From assembly GCF_014648355.1 (NCBI RefSeq), contig NZ_BMQY01000004.1:705571-769570 (forward strand): a DNA stretch of 64,000 bases, given 5' to 3'. This document shows, piece after piece, positions 31,023-40,309 of this stretch. This stretch comes from Couchioplanes azureus (GTDB lineage: Bacteria > Actinomycetota > Actinomycetes > Mycobacteriales > Micromonosporaceae). The position numbers were made by a program, and so were the translations under genes. The notes under the pieces are model-generated. The model was not told the origin of the DNA and did no database searches. It saw only the letters and a list, made by a program, of their open reading frames with translations. Position 1 is the stretch's first letter. Each line of letters starts with the position of its first letter.

Positions 31023-32609
31023 TCACCGGGAGGTGCCGGTCCCCGGCGCGCCGACCGCCTTCTCGGTGTCCGGCAGCGGGCTGGGAGCCAGGCTGTCCAG
31101 CTCGGTCAGCACGTCGGCGACCGCGAGCGCGGACCGCTCCACCAGCGGTCGCAGCCGCCGGTAGAGCGCGGCCTGCGCCGGATCCGGCCGGGTGCGCCCG
31201 GCGATGTCCACGAGGGAGGCGGCCCGGTCGAGGTCCGGCAGGCCGCCGATCGCGTGCAGGCCCAGCAGGCATGCGCCCAGGGCGGTGCCCTCCGGGGTGT
31301 CGGCGATCGCCACGGGCAGGTCCAGCGCCGCCGCCAGCACGCCGACCCACAGGTCGGAGGCGACCGCGCCGCCGGTCGCCCGGACCTCGCGCACGGCGAC
31401 GCCCTCGGCGGCGAAGGTGTCACGGACCAGGGCCAGCTGCTGGCAGACCCCCTCGACGGCGGCGCGGACCAGATGGGCGCGACCGTGCTCGCGGCGCAGC
31501 CCGAGGTACGCCCCGCGCATCCCGCCGCGCCACCACGGCGCGCGCTCGCCGAGCAGGTACGGCAGGCAGAGCAGCCCGTCGCTGCCCGGCGGCACCGCGG
31601 CCGCCTCGACCAGCAGCGCGGCGTCGCGGACGTCGGCGTCCTCCCCCTCGGCCGCCGCCCGGTCGAGGCCGTCGGCCATCGTCTGGCCGGCCCAGCGCAC
31701 GACCGACCCGGCGTTGTTGACCGCGCCGCCGAGCACCCACCGGTCCTCGGTGAGCGCGTAGCAGAACAGCCGCCCCGCCGCGTCGGCCGCGGGCGCGCCC
31801 ACCACGGTGCGCAGCGCCCCGCTGGTGCCCAGCGAGACCGCGGCCACCCCGGCCGGGGTGGCGCCGACGCCGAGGTTCGCCAGGGGCCCGTCGGCGGCGC
31901 CGATGATCAGCGGGGTGTCCGGCGGCAGCCCGGCGGCGGCGGCGACCTCGGGGCGCAGGGTGAGCGCGGTGGTGGTCGGCACCACCTCGGCCAGCCGGCC
32001 GGCCTCGATGCCGGCGATGTCCAGGGCCTCGGGGTCCCAGCGGCGCTCGTGGATGTCGTACAGGCCGGTGCCGGAGGCGACGGAGAGGTCGACGAGGAAG
32101 CCCTCGCGGGCGAGGCCGCCGAGCACGATCTCCTTGCCGCCGCCCCAGCGCGGGGTGTTTCGCAGCGTCGCCGGGTCGTGGGCGCGCCACCAGGCCAGTT
32201 TCGCGAGCGGGGCCATCGGGTGCACGGGCGTACCGGTGCGGGCCTGCAACGCCCGGGCGCGCCCGGACGCGACGATCTCCTCGCTCTGCCGCGACGACCG
32301 GTTGTCCGCCCAGGTGATCAGCGGTCCGGTCGGCTCACCGCCGGCGTCCAGCGGCGCGAGCCCGTGCAGGAAGGTGCTGAGGCTCACCGCGAGCACCCGG
32401 TCGCCGCGCTCCCGGCACGACGCCGCCACGGCCACCAGGGCCTGGACCGCGGCGTCGCGCAGCCGGCCGGGGTCCAGCTCGGCGCGTCCGGGGCCCGGCA
32501 CCGACAGCGGATAGTGCACGCTCGTCACGGCGTGCGCCTCGCCGTCGAGGCCGGCCGCGATCGCCTTGGTGGCGGTGGTCCCGGTGTCGATCCCGATGAC
32601 GACGTCCAT
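31023..32609 (-). CDS. FGGY-family sugar kinase, gluconokinase-like
   Basis: The 528-residue protein is an FGGY carbohydrate kinase: N-terminal phosphate loop IGIDTGTTATKA, ITWADNRS, the substrate region VHPMAPLAKLAWW, then VSLGTSGALRTV, LCLPYLLGERAPWW and RATGGAVASDLWVGVLAA with GTALGACLLG. The pattern of the first half (MAPLxKLxW, WRAHDP) is that of gluconate kinases. It would make 6-phosphogluconate from gluconate and ATP. The ATG at 32609 has GGGGAGG close upstream. No gluconate permease or regulator is adjacent, so the exact sugar remains open. Confidence 0.8.
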   Translation of the reverse strand: MDVVIGIDTGTTATKAIAAGLDGEAHAVTSVHYPLSVPGPGRAELDPGRLRDAAVQALVAVAASCRERGDRVLAVSLSTFLHGLAPLDAGGEPTGPLITWADNRSSRQSEEIVASGRARALQARTGTPVHPMAPLAKLAWWRAHDPATLRNTPRWGGGKEIVLGGLAREGFLVDLSVASGTGLYDIHERRWDPEALDIAGIEAGRLAEVVPTTTALTLRPEVAAAAGLPPDTPLIIGAADGPLANLGVGATPAGVAAVSLGTSGALRTVVGAPAADAAGRLFCYALTEDRWVLGGAVNNAGSVVRWAGQTMADGLDRAAAEGEDADVRDAALLVEAAAVPPGSDGLLCLPYLLGERAPWWRGGMRGAYLGLRREHGRAHLVRAAVEGVCQQLALVRDTFAAEGVAVREVRATGGAVASDLWVGVLAAALDLPVAIADTPEGTALGACLLGLHAIGGLPDLDRAASLVDIAGRTRPDPAQAALYRRLRPLVERSALAVADVLTELDSLAPSPLPDTEKAVGAPGTGTSR

Positions 32610-32719
32610 GCATCCTCCCCTGGGTCGCCCAGCGGGAGGAACATGCCCGGTCGCGCGCCGGCTCATGCCCGGGCCGCAGCCGTCCACAATGGCAGGTCGG
32701 CGCTCGGCCCGGGAACGCA

Positions 32720-32752
32720 CTCGGCCGCCCCGGCGGAACCGGGACGGCCGAG
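32720..32752 (-). terminator. hairpin terminator after gltA
   Basis: CTCGGCCGCCCCGG (32720-32733) pairs with CCGGGACGGCCGAG (32739-32752) at 13 of 14 positions around a 5-base loop, starting 14 bases beyond the gltA stop. No U-run is present. Confidence 0.7.
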
Positions 32753-32766
32753 GAGCAGGCGGGAGC

Positions 32767-34050
32767 TCAGCGCTCGGTGATCGGCACGAACTGCCGCTCC
32801 GCCTCGCCGGTGTAGAGCTGGCGCGGGCGGCCGATCTTCGTGCTCGGGTCGGCCATCATCTCGCCCCACTGCGCGATCCAGCCGGGGAGCCGGCCGAGCG
32901 CGAACAGCACGGTGAACATCTTCGTGGGGAAGCCCAGGGCCTTGTAGATCAGGCCGGTGTAGAAGTCCACGTTGGGGTAGAGCTTGCGCGAGACGAAGTA
33001 GTCGTCGGCGAGCGCGATCTCCTCGAGCTGGAACGCGATCTCCAGCAGCGGGTCCGGCCGGTCCAGCGTGGCGAGCACGTCCTGCGCCGCCTTCTTGACG
33101 ATCGCGGCCCGCGGGTCGTAGTTCTTGTAGACCCGGTGGCCGAAGCCCATCAGCTTGACGCCCTTCTCCTTCGCCTTGACCCGGCGGACGAAGGACTGGA
33201 CGTCGCCACCGTCGTTGCGGATCTGCTCGAGCATCTCCAGCACCGCCGAGTTGGCGCCGCCGTGCAGCGGGCCGGACAGCGCGTTGATGCCCGCGGCGAC
33301 CGAGGCGAAGAGGTTGGCCTGCGCGGAACCGACCAGGCGCACCGTGGAGGTGGAGCAGTTCTGCTCGTGGTCGGCGTGCAGCACGAAGAGCATGTCGAGG
33401 ATCTTGGCGATCTTCGGGTCGACCGGGTACTCGACCGTGGGCAGCCCGAAGGTCATCCGCAGGAAGTTCTCGACGTAGTCGAGCGAGTTGTCCGGGTACG
33501 GCAGCGGGTGGCCGATCGACTTCTTGTAGGCGTACGCCGCGATGGTCGGCAGTTTCGCCATGAGCCGGATCGCGGAGATCTCGACCTGCTCGGGGTCGGT
33601 CGGGTCCAGCGCGTCCTGGTAGAAGGTCGACAGCGCGGTCACCGCCGACGAGAGCACCGCCATCGGGTGGGCGTCGCGGGGGAAGCCCGAGAAGAAGGCG
33701 CGCATCTCCTCCTGCAGCAGCGTGTGCACGCGGATCTTGTCCGCGAACTCCGCGAGCTGCGCCGGCGTCGGCAGCGCGTCGTGGATCAGCAGGTAGGAGA
33801 CCTCGAGGAAGGAGGCCTTGCCCGCCAGCTGCTCGATCGGGAAGCCCCGGTAGCGCAGGATGCCGGCGTCACCGTCGATGTAGGTGATCGCCGACGCGCA
33901 CGATGCCGTGTTGACGAAGCCCTGGTCCAGGGTGACGTAACCGGTCTCCTTGAGGAGGGCGCTGATCTCGATACCGCCCGGGCCCTCGACCGCCGGGCGC
34001 ACCGGCAGGGACAACTGGCCACCGGGGTGGTCGAGCTTGACATCCGTCAT
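32767..34050 (-). CDS. gltA: citrate synthase
   Basis: This 427-residue type-II (hexameric-type) citrate synthase condenses acetyl-CoA and oxaloacetate at the head of the TCA cycle. It shows DGDAGILRYRGFPIEQLA, active-site His in LFVLHADHEQNCSTSTVR and GPLHGGANSAVLEML, and MGFGHRVYKNYDPRA, and ends with GRPRQLYTG, all as expected. The ATG at 34050 is preceded by GAGGGAAA. It is monocistronic, with a strong hairpin after it and a divergent universal stress protein upstream. Confidence 0.96.
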   Translation of the reverse strand: MTDVKLDHPGGQLSLPVRPAVEGPGGIEISALLKETGYVTLDQGFVNTASCASAITYIDGDAGILRYRGFPIEQLAGKASFLEVSYLLIHDALPTPAQLAEFADKIRVHTLLQEEMRAFFSGFPRDAHPMAVLSSAVTALSTFYQDALDPTDPEQVEISAIRLMAKLPTIAAYAYKKSIGHPLPYPDNSLDYVENFLRMTFGLPTVEYPVDPKIAKILDMLFVLHADHEQNCSTSTVRLVGSAQANLFASVAAGINALSGPLHGGANSAVLEMLEQIRNDGGDVQSFVRRVKAKEKGVKLMGFGHRVYKNYDPRAAIVKKAAQDVLATLDRPDPLLEIAFQLEEIALADDYFVSRKLYPNVDFYTGLIYKALGFPTKMFTVLFALGRLPGWIAQWGEMMADPSTKIGRPRQLYTGEAERQFVPITER

Positions 34051-34230
34051 GTATTTCCCTCACTTCACCGGCAGATGTCGCCAATAACCTGCCGTTCACC
34101 GTAGACCCTCGAGCTGAACGAATCATCAGACGGTCGACCGCTGAGGTATTGATCACGACCGGCCTTCCCGGTGAACCATAGATAATGGTCGGTGGACCGC
34201 GTCGGGGTGGTGCTCGGAAGGTGGTGAACG

Positions 34231-35088
34231 ATGCAGATTCCGGGCCCTGCTCCTGTCGTCGTGGGCGTGAACGGGACGGCCGCGGGGCTGGCCGCGGCGC
34301 GGCTGGGCGCCCGGGAGGCGGTGACGCGCGGGCAACCGCTGCGGATCCTGCACGTGTTCGCCTGGCCGGGCATGCGATACACCGATGATCCCTCGGATTA
34401 CGCCTCGGCGCGACACGAAGCCGGGCGAATAGTGGAAGAAGCTGTGACGACGGCCGCCCGCAGCGTGCCGGGTGTCCGGATCGAGGGCCTGGTCGCCGAC
34501 GGCCGGCCGGTGCCCGAGCTGCTGCGCCGCAGCCGCACGGCGGGCCTGCTGGTGCTCGGCGCCGACAGTCCGGCGGCGGGACCCCGGCTGCCGCTCGACC
34601 CGGTCCTGGTGCAGGTGGTGTCCCGGGCCCGCTGCCCGGTGGTGGTGGCCCGCGGCCTGCGCCCGCTGGCCGGCCCGCTGCTCGCGGCGGTCGACGGCTC
34701 CCCCAGCTCGGGGCCGGCGCTGCGGCTGGCCGCCGCCGAGGCCCGGCGGCGCGGCGTGGCCCTGGAGATCGCGCACGTGGTCGCGTCGGACGCCGGCGCA
34801 CCGGCCGGCCGGCGGCTGCTGGAGCGCGCCGCCGCCGCGTGTCCCGGCGGGCTCACCGGGGTCCGGACCACCCTTCTCGTCGGAGATCCTGCGCCAACTC
34901 TCGTACGCGCGTCGCGCCGAGCCCGCATGATGATCGTGGGCCCGCGCGGCACCGGCGGCGGTCTGCTCGGCGCCGTGGCGGGCGAGCTCCTGCGTCACTG
35001 CGCGTGCCCGACGCTGTTCGTCCACGGCGACCCCGCCGGCGACGGCCCGGCGGACGGCGCGCTGCCGGCGGGGGCGCTGATGAGCTGA
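34231..35088 (+). CDS. tandem universal stress protein (UspA) domains
   Basis: The 285-residue product has two Usp domains. The first (~8-140) starts PVVVGVNGTAAGLAA and ends LVQVVSRARCPVVV; the second (~150-270) starts LLAAVDGSPSSGPAL and ends MMIVGPRGTGGGLLG, then CACPTLFVHG. The second keeps a G-x2-G-x9-G-like ATP motif; in the first it is weak. The ATG at 34231 has GGAAGG upstream, and GATAAT at 34181-34186 is a possible -10. Usp proteins help survival under stress or dormancy; the target here is unknown. Confidence 0.9.
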   Translation: MQIPGPAPVVVGVNGTAAGLAAARLGAREAVTRGQPLRILHVFAWPGMRYTDDPSDYASARHEAGRIVEEAVTTAARSVPGVRIEGLVADGRPVPELLRRSRTAGLLVLGADSPAAGPRLPLDPVLVQVVSRARCPVVVARGLRPLAGPLLAAVDGSPSSGPALRLAAAEARRRGVALEIAHVVASDAGAPAGRRLLERAAAACPGGLTGVRTTLLVGDPAPTLVRASRRARMMIVGPRGTGGGLLGAVAGELLRHCACPTLFVHGDPAGDGPADGALPAGALMS

Positions 35089-35111
35089 CCGGTGCCAGGG
35101 GGCGATGCCGC

Positions 35112-37400
35112 GTGCGAACCGCTGCAGCGTCGCGTGCCGGGCGCCGGTGGTGGATGTTCGGCCTGGTCGGCCTGGTGGCGACCGGCTGCTACGTGCTCGA
35201 CCTGTCCCCCGCCGTCAACGGCGCCGCCTTCGTCCTCGTCGGCCTCGGCACCGCGCTGGCGTGCGCCACGGTCCCGCTGCGCAGCCCGGTACGGCCGCGC
35301 GCCGCCTGGCCGCTCATGGGCGCGGCCGCGCTGTGCTTCCTGGTCGGCGTCCTCCTGCGCCCCCTGGTCACCGACCGGCCGCTGCTGGCCGACGCGGCGA
35401 CCGTGCCCGGGTACGCGCTGCTCGCCGCCTTCCTGGGGCTGCTGCTGCGGGCCCGGGGCGGCGGCACGCGCCACGCCGTGCTCGACGGGCTCATCGTGTG
35501 CCTCGCCGGCGGGCTGGCCAGCGCCCTGCTGCTCGCCGCGCCGGCCGCGGAGATCCCGGACCGGCCGGCGCTCGTGTCCTTCCTCGCCGGCCTCTATCCG
35601 CTCTTCGACGTGGTCCTGCTCGCGCTGGGCATCAACCTGACGTTCACCGCGCGGACCTGGCCGCCGTCGCTGGTCGCCCTGGTGTGCGGCATCGCGCTGA
35701 TGGTCGCCGGCGACCTCGCGTACGCGATCATCGGGGTCTCCGGGCGCACGTACGCGTCCCCGCTGCTCGACGCGCCGTTCCTGCTCTCGTACACCCTGAT
35801 GGCGATCAGCGCGCTGCACCCCTCGGTGGTGGAGCTGGTCCGCGCCGACCGGCAACCGGTCCAGGCCTGGTCCTGGCGGCGCATGTCGCTGCTGATGCCC
35901 GCGCTCGCCACCCCGTTCGTGCTGCTGGTGGCGGTGGGCGGCCGCTCGGGCGGGTCCCGGGTGCTGCTCGCCACCGGCGGCCTGGCGATCGTCGCGCTGC
36001 TCATGCTGCGGGCGGTGTCCGCCGTGCAGGCACAGGTCGCGGCCCAGCTGCACTCGGAGTACCAGTCGATGCACGACCCGCTCACCGGGCTGCCCAACCG
36101 GCGGATGGCCACCGCCGAGGTCGAGCGGCTGGTCGCGGCGCTGAGCGCCGACGCGCACGAGCGGGTCTGGGTCTGCGTGCTCGACCTCGACGGCTTCAAG
36201 TGGGTCAACGACTCCTGGGGCCACGACACCGGCGACCAGCTCGTCATCGAGGTGGCCACCCGGCTGCGCGCGGCGCTGCCGGCCGGCACCACGCTGGCCC
36301 GGGTCGGCGGCGACGAGTTCGTGGTCGCGCACGTCGGCGAGGAGATCGGGGCGCTGCGGCTGGTGGACCGGATCCAGAGTTGCTTCGCCACGCCGCTGCC
36401 GCTGCACGACACGGAGGTGGTCATCAGCGCCTCGCTCGGGCTGGCCCACGCGCCGGGCGGTGGGGACCCGGCGCTGACCGCGGAGGCGCTGCTGCGCGAC
36501 GCGGACACGGCGATGTACCGCTCCAAGGCCGAGGGCCCCGGCCACGCGACCATCTTCGACGTCTCCATGCACGACCGGGTCCGCGAGCGCATCGAGCTCG
36601 AGGGCGCGCTGCGCGCGGCGCTGGCCGAGGGCGGGCTCACCGTGGTCTACCAGCCCATCGTGCGCCTCGACACCGGGCGCCCCACCGGCGCCGAGGCGCT
36701 GGTGCGCTGGAACCATCCCGAGCGCGGCCCGATCCCGCCGATGACCTTCATCCCGGTGGCGGAGGAGGCGGGCCTGATCGACGCGCTGGGCACCTGGGTG
36801 CGCAACGAGGCGCTGGGCCAGCTCGCGCGGTGGCGCGCGGACGGCACCGTCACCGGGGACTTCTACCTCTCGATCAACGTCTCGCCCCGCCAGCTGGAGG
36901 ATCCGCAGCTGCCCGCGGTCCTCGCGCGGGAACTGCGGCACTACGGGGTGCCCGCGTCGGCGGTGGCGCTGGAGATGACCGAGTCGGTGATGGCCGACGG
37001 CGGGGGCGTCGCGGCCCGGGTGCTGTTCGAGCTGCGCCAGCTGGGCCTGCGCCTGCTCGTCGACGACTTCGGCACCGGCTTCTCGGCGCTGGGCTACCTG
37101 CGCAGGTTCCCGGTCACCGGGGTGAAGATCGACCGGTCGTTCGTCTCCGGCCTGGGCGAGAGCGGCGAGGACGAGGAGATCGTCCGGGCCGTCGTGGCGA
37201 TGAGCCGGGCACTCGGGCTCAGCATCGTCGCGGAGGGCGTGGAGACCCGTGCGCAGCGCGACGCGCTCGCCGCGGTGGGGGTCACCCAGGGCCAGGGCTG
37301 GCTGTGGGGGCCGGGCGTCGGCGCCGGCGACTTCGCCCTGCACTGGGCCGCGGACCGGCACGTGCCGGGACCGGCGCCGCTGGGTGCCGGCAATTCCTGA
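35112..37400 (+). CDS. membrane-bound GGDEF-EAL cyclic-di-GMP protein
   Basis: The ~762-residue protein starts with eight or nine membrane helices (~15-305), then a linker helix, GGDEF (~320-480) and EAL (~490-745). The diguanylate cyclase site is intact (ARVGGDEFVV, GGDEF near residue 399), without an obvious RxxD inhibitory site before it. The phosphodiesterase side is also intact: GAEALVRWNHP, then LLVDDFGTGFSALGYL and VKIDRSFV. Both activities are thus possible. The GTG at 35112 with AGGGGG upstream is preferred; ATG 35154 at the first helix is an alternative. A hairpin terminator follows. The membrane part may sense a signal in the envelope. Confidence 0.9.
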   Translation: MRTAAASRAGRRWWMFGLVGLVATGCYVLDLSPAVNGAAFVLVGLGTALACATVPLRSPVRPRAAWPLMGAAALCFLVGVLLRPLVTDRPLLADAATVPGYALLAAFLGLLLRARGGGTRHAVLDGLIVCLAGGLASALLLAAPAAEIPDRPALVSFLAGLYPLFDVVLLALGINLTFTARTWPPSLVALVCGIALMVAGDLAYAIIGVSGRTYASPLLDAPFLLSYTLMAISALHPSVVELVRADRQPVQAWSWRRMSLLMPALATPFVLLVAVGGRSGGSRVLLATGGLAIVALLMLRAVSAVQAQVAAQLHSEYQSMHDPLTGLPNRRMATAEVERLVAALSADAHERVWVCVLDLDGFKWVNDSWGHDTGDQLVIEVATRLRAALPAGTTLARVGGDEFVVAHVGEEIGALRLVDRIQSCFATPLPLHDTEVVISASLGLAHAPGGGDPALTAEALLRDADTAMYRSKAEGPGHATIFDVSMHDRVRERIELEGALRAALAEGGLTVVYQPIVRLDTGRPTGAEALVRWNHPERGPIPPMTFIPVAEEAGLIDALGTWVRNEALGQLARWRADGTVTGDFYLSINVSPRQLEDPQLPAVLARELRHYGVPASAVALEMTESVMADGGGVAARVLFELRQLGLRLLVDDFGTGFSALGYLRRFPVTGVKIDRSFVSGLGESGEDEEIVRAVVAMSRALGLSIVAEGVETRAQRDALAAVGVTQGQGWLWGPGVGAGDFALHWAADRHVPGPAPLGAGNS

Positions 37401-37427
37401 CCGTTCCCCGCCAGGCGACAATCGTCT

Positions 37428-37446
37428 CGTGCGCCCCTGGCGCACG
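37428..37446 (+). terminator. hairpin after the GGDEF-EAL gene
   Basis: CGTGCGCC and GGCGCACG form a perfect 8-bp stem with a 3-base loop, 28 bases past the stop of the GGDEF-EAL gene. It has no U-run. Confidence 0.5.
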
Positions 37447-37532
37447 TCCGGCAAGTCCGGCATTATTCCCTCGGCCCGGGTCCTTGCCTGGGCACCCGCG
37501 CTGCCGATCACATGGGGACGAGGGGGCGACGC

Positions 37533-37682
37533 ATGGCGACTTTGATCGGATCCGACGGCTCGGTGGTCTGGCTCGTGACCGTGCTCGTGCTCCTGGCGTC
37601 GGGGCTGACCGGCGCCCTGCTCGCGGCCACCCGCGGCGGCACCGCCCCGATCCGCGCGCCGCGCCGCTCGCCGGAGCGCTGA
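37533..37682 (+). CDS. 49-residue single-span membrane protein
   Basis: The ATG at 37533 is preceded by GAGGGGGCGAC and opens a 49-codon gene. Residues ~11-30 (VVWLVTVLVLLASGLTGALL) form one membrane helix, followed by a basic tail (APRRSPER) that should face the cytoplasm. It lies between the GGDEF-EAL gene's hairpin and xthA. The good ribosome site and clear topology argue for a real gene; function is unknown. Confidence 0.6.
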   Translation: MATLIGSDGSVVWLVTVLVLLASGLTGALLAATRGGTAPIRAPRRSPER

Positions 37683-37719
37683 GCGCACCCACCGGGGGCG
37701 CATGGGGCAGGCTGGAGGC

Positions 37720-38499
37720 ATGCGCTTCGCCACCTGGAACGTGAATTCGGTCAAGGCCCGTCTTCCCCGCCTGCTCGAGTGGCTGGCGGCGGCGCGGCCT
37801 GACGTCCTGTGCCTGCAGGAGACCAAGGTGGGCGCGGACGCGTTCCCCACCGCCGAGGTCGCCGAGCTGGGCTACGAGAGCGCCGCGCACGGGCAGGGCC
37901 GCTGGAACGGCGTCGCCCTGCTGTCCCGGATCGGGCTCTCGGACGTGCGGCGCGGCTTCGACGGCGAGCCCGGCTTCCCCGACCCCGAGGCCCGCGCGAT
38001 CTCCGCCACCTGCGGCGGCATCCGGTTCACCTCGATCTACGTCCCGAACGGCAGGACCCCCGAGGACCCGCACTACGCCTACAAGCTGGCCTGGCTCGCG
38101 GCCCTGCGCTCCGCGCTGGCGCAGATCCCCGGCCCGGCGGTGGTGGCGGGCGACTTCAACGTGGCGCCGACCGACGACGACGTGTGGGACCCGCGGGTCT
38201 TCGCCGGCGCGACCCACGTGACCCCGCCGGAGCGCGACGCCCTGGCCGCGCTGCGTGACCTGGGGCTCACCGACGTCGTACCGCGTCCCATGAAGGGCGA
38301 CCGGCCGTTCACCTACTGGGACTACCGGGCCGGGATGTTCCACCAGGACAAAGGGATGCGCATCGACCTGGTGTACGCGAGCGCCGACGTGGCGGCCGCG
38401 GTCCGCGACGCGGTGGTGGACCGGGAGGCCCGCAAGGGCAAGGGGCCGTCGGACCACGCGCCCGTCGTGGTCGACACCGATCCGGGTTACGCCTTCTGA
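37720..38499 (+). CDS. xthA: exodeoxyribonuclease III (AP endonuclease)
   Basis: The 259-residue enzyme is a member of the ExoIII/Ape1 family that nicks DNA at abasic sites in base-excision repair. It starts MRFATWNVNSVKARLPRLLE and has the metal-binding Glu in LCLQETKV, the Tyr/Asn region TSIYVPNGR, the Asp/Asn pair VVAGDFNVAPTD, and the catalytic DH near the end (GPSDHAPVVV). ATG 37720 is chosen by homology, since an in-frame ATG six codons upstream only adds a Gly-rich stub. It follows the small membrane protein by 37 bases. Confidence 0.95.
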   Translation: MRFATWNVNSVKARLPRLLEWLAAARPDVLCLQETKVGADAFPTAEVAELGYESAAHGQGRWNGVALLSRIGLSDVRRGFDGEPGFPDPEARAISATCGGIRFTSIYVPNGRTPEDPHYAYKLAWLAALRSALAQIPGPAVVAGDFNVAPTDDDVWDPRVFAGATHVTPPERDALAALRDLGLTDVVPRPMKGDRPFTYWDYRAGMFHQDKGMRIDLVYASADVAAAVRDAVVDREARKGKGPSDHAPVVVDTDPGYAF

Positions 38500-38575
38500 G
38501 CCGCGCCGCCCGGCCGGGCGGCGCGTAGGGTGGGTGCGGTGCCATATCGGACAGGCGACAGAGAGGAGGACCGTG

Positions 38576-40309
38576 GTGACCGCTCAGCTCCCGCTGCAGG
38601 CGGAGGGGCACCGCAGTGACGGTCACGCGACCGGTCCGCCGGCCGCCTCCGCCACTGCGGCGCCCGCGCTGGTGCGGGCGGCGCTCGACGCCTCGACCGA
38701 GGCGATCATCCTGTGCACCGCCGAGAACGACACGATTCTGCTGGTCAACGCGGCCGCGGCCGAGCTTCTGCCGGATCTGCAACCGGGCGCCACCGCCGCC
38801 GCCGGGCCCCCGTCGGGCCTCGCCCGCGCCATCGCCGAAGGCGCCGAGACCTTCACCGACGAGTACGCCGGCCGCCAGGTCCACGGCCGACGCCGGCCGC
38901 TCGACGACGATCACTACGCCTGGTATCTGCGCGACTGCACCGACGAGATGCGCCGGGCCGAGGAGCACCGCGCCGAACGGGCCCGCACCCTGTTCCTCGC
39001 CGAGGCGGGTCGCCGGCTCTCCGCGTCGCTGCACCACCGGCGCTGCCTGCGGACGACGGTCGAGCTGGCCTCCTCGCACCTGGCGGACGCCGCGGTGGTG
39101 GTGCTGCCGCCACGCCGCCGGCAGAGCGAGTGGATGCGCCTGGTGACCGGCGGTTCCGTGGCCGAGGGGATGCTGCGCGAGCGGCTGCTCGCCGAGGTCC
39201 CCGGGCTGGAGGAGGCGCTCGCCGGCTTCCCGCCCATCCCCAGCCGGTGGCTGGACGCGTCGCAGATGCCGCTCTGGCTGCTGCCCGAGGACTTCGGCAC
39301 GGTCGGCGCGCTGCTCGTGACCCCGCTGCCCGGCAACGCGGAGCCGGCCGGCGCGCTCATCCTGGCCCGGCGCGGCGCCGCCGCCGCGTTCTCGCCCGAG
39401 GACGAGATGCTCGCGCGGATCTTCGCCGCCCGCGCGGGTGCCGCGATCTCCGCCGCCGCGCTCTACCGCGACCAGGTCGACACGACCGCCATCCTCCAGG
39501 CCGACCTGCTGCCGCCCGAGCTGCCCCGCCCGGACGGGGTCGAGCTCATCGGCTCATACCAGGCCGCCCGCGACTCGCTGCGGATCGGCGGGGACTTCTA
39601 CGACGTCTTCGAGCCGGACGAGCCGGGCGGCGACACGGTGGTGGTGCTCGGCGACGTCTGCGGCAAGGGGCCCGAGGCCGCGGTGCTCACCGGCAAGATC
39701 CGGCAGACGCTGCGCGCGCTGTGCCTGGTGGAGGAGGACCCGGCCGCCATGCTGAAGGTGCTCAACCAGGCGCTGCTGGGCAGCAACCGTCAGCACCGGT
39801 TCGTGACCCTGGTCGTCGGCGCGATCGGCCGCGCCGACCACGGCCGGGTGCGGCTCAGCCTGGCCACCGGCGGTCATCCGGTGCCGCTCGTGCTGCGCGC
39901 CGACGGCACCGTCGAGGCGGCGCCGGTGCGGGGCACGCTGATCGGGGTCGTTCCGACGATCACCGTACGGCCGGGCACGGTCGACCTCGCGCCGGGCGAG
40001 ATGTGCCTGCTCTACAGCGACGGCCTCACCGAGGCCCGCGGCGGCGCGACCGGCCAGGAGCAGTACGGCGAGGCCCGGCTGCGCGACGCGCTGGCGAGCT
40101 GCCACGGCATGCCCGGCGACGCCGCCGTGGAGCGCATCCGCCAGCTCGTCTCCGACTGGGTGCACGGCGGCGTCCGCGACGACATCGCCATGCTGGCCGT
40201 GCGCGCCCCCACGCGCACCCCGCTCAGCCTCATGGGTGCCGGCGCCCCGGCCGGGTCACCCTTCGCCATCGACGCCCGCCGAGGTGATCGGAGGAACCGC
40301 ACCCGCTGA
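38576..40309 (+). CDS. PAS-GAF-SpoIIE-type PP2C serine phosphatase
   Basis: The ~577-residue protein has a PAS-like domain (~35-130; ASTEAIILCTAENDTILLVN), a GAF-like domain (~140-310) and a PPM/SpoIIE phosphatase domain (~325-560) with RIGGDFYDVFEPD, VLGDVCGKGPEAAVL, LATGGHPVPLVL, LLYSDGLTEARG and DDIAMLAVR supplying the metal-binding Asp residues. Such RsbU/RsbP relatives dephosphorylate STAS anti-anti-sigma factors and so release SigB-type sigma factors. Start GTG 38576 is placed five bases after GGAGGA. Its stop overlaps the start of a B12-binding protein (TGATG), so the two are coupled and probably act together. Confidence 0.9.
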   Translation: MTAQLPLQAEGHRSDGHATGPPAASATAAPALVRAALDASTEAIILCTAENDTILLVNAAAAELLPDLQPGATAAAGPPSGLARAIAEGAETFTDEYAGRQVHGRRRPLDDDHYAWYLRDCTDEMRRAEEHRAERARTLFLAEAGRRLSASLHHRRCLRTTVELASSHLADAAVVVLPPRRRQSEWMRLVTGGSVAEGMLRERLLAEVPGLEEALAGFPPIPSRWLDASQMPLWLLPEDFGTVGALLVTPLPGNAEPAGALILARRGAAAAFSPEDEMLARIFAARAGAAISAAALYRDQVDTTAILQADLLPPELPRPDGVELIGSYQAARDSLRIGGDFYDVFEPDEPGGDTVVVLGDVCGKGPEAAVLTGKIRQTLRALCLVEEDPAAMLKVLNQALLGSNRQHRFVTLVVGAIGRADHGRVRLSLATGGHPVPLVLRADGTVEAAPVRGTLIGVVPTITVRPGTVDLAPGEMCLLYSDGLTEARGGATGQEQYGEARLRDALASCHGMPGDAAVERIRQLVSDWVHGGVRDDIAMLAVRAPTRTPLSLMGAGAPAGSPFAIDARRGDRRNRTR

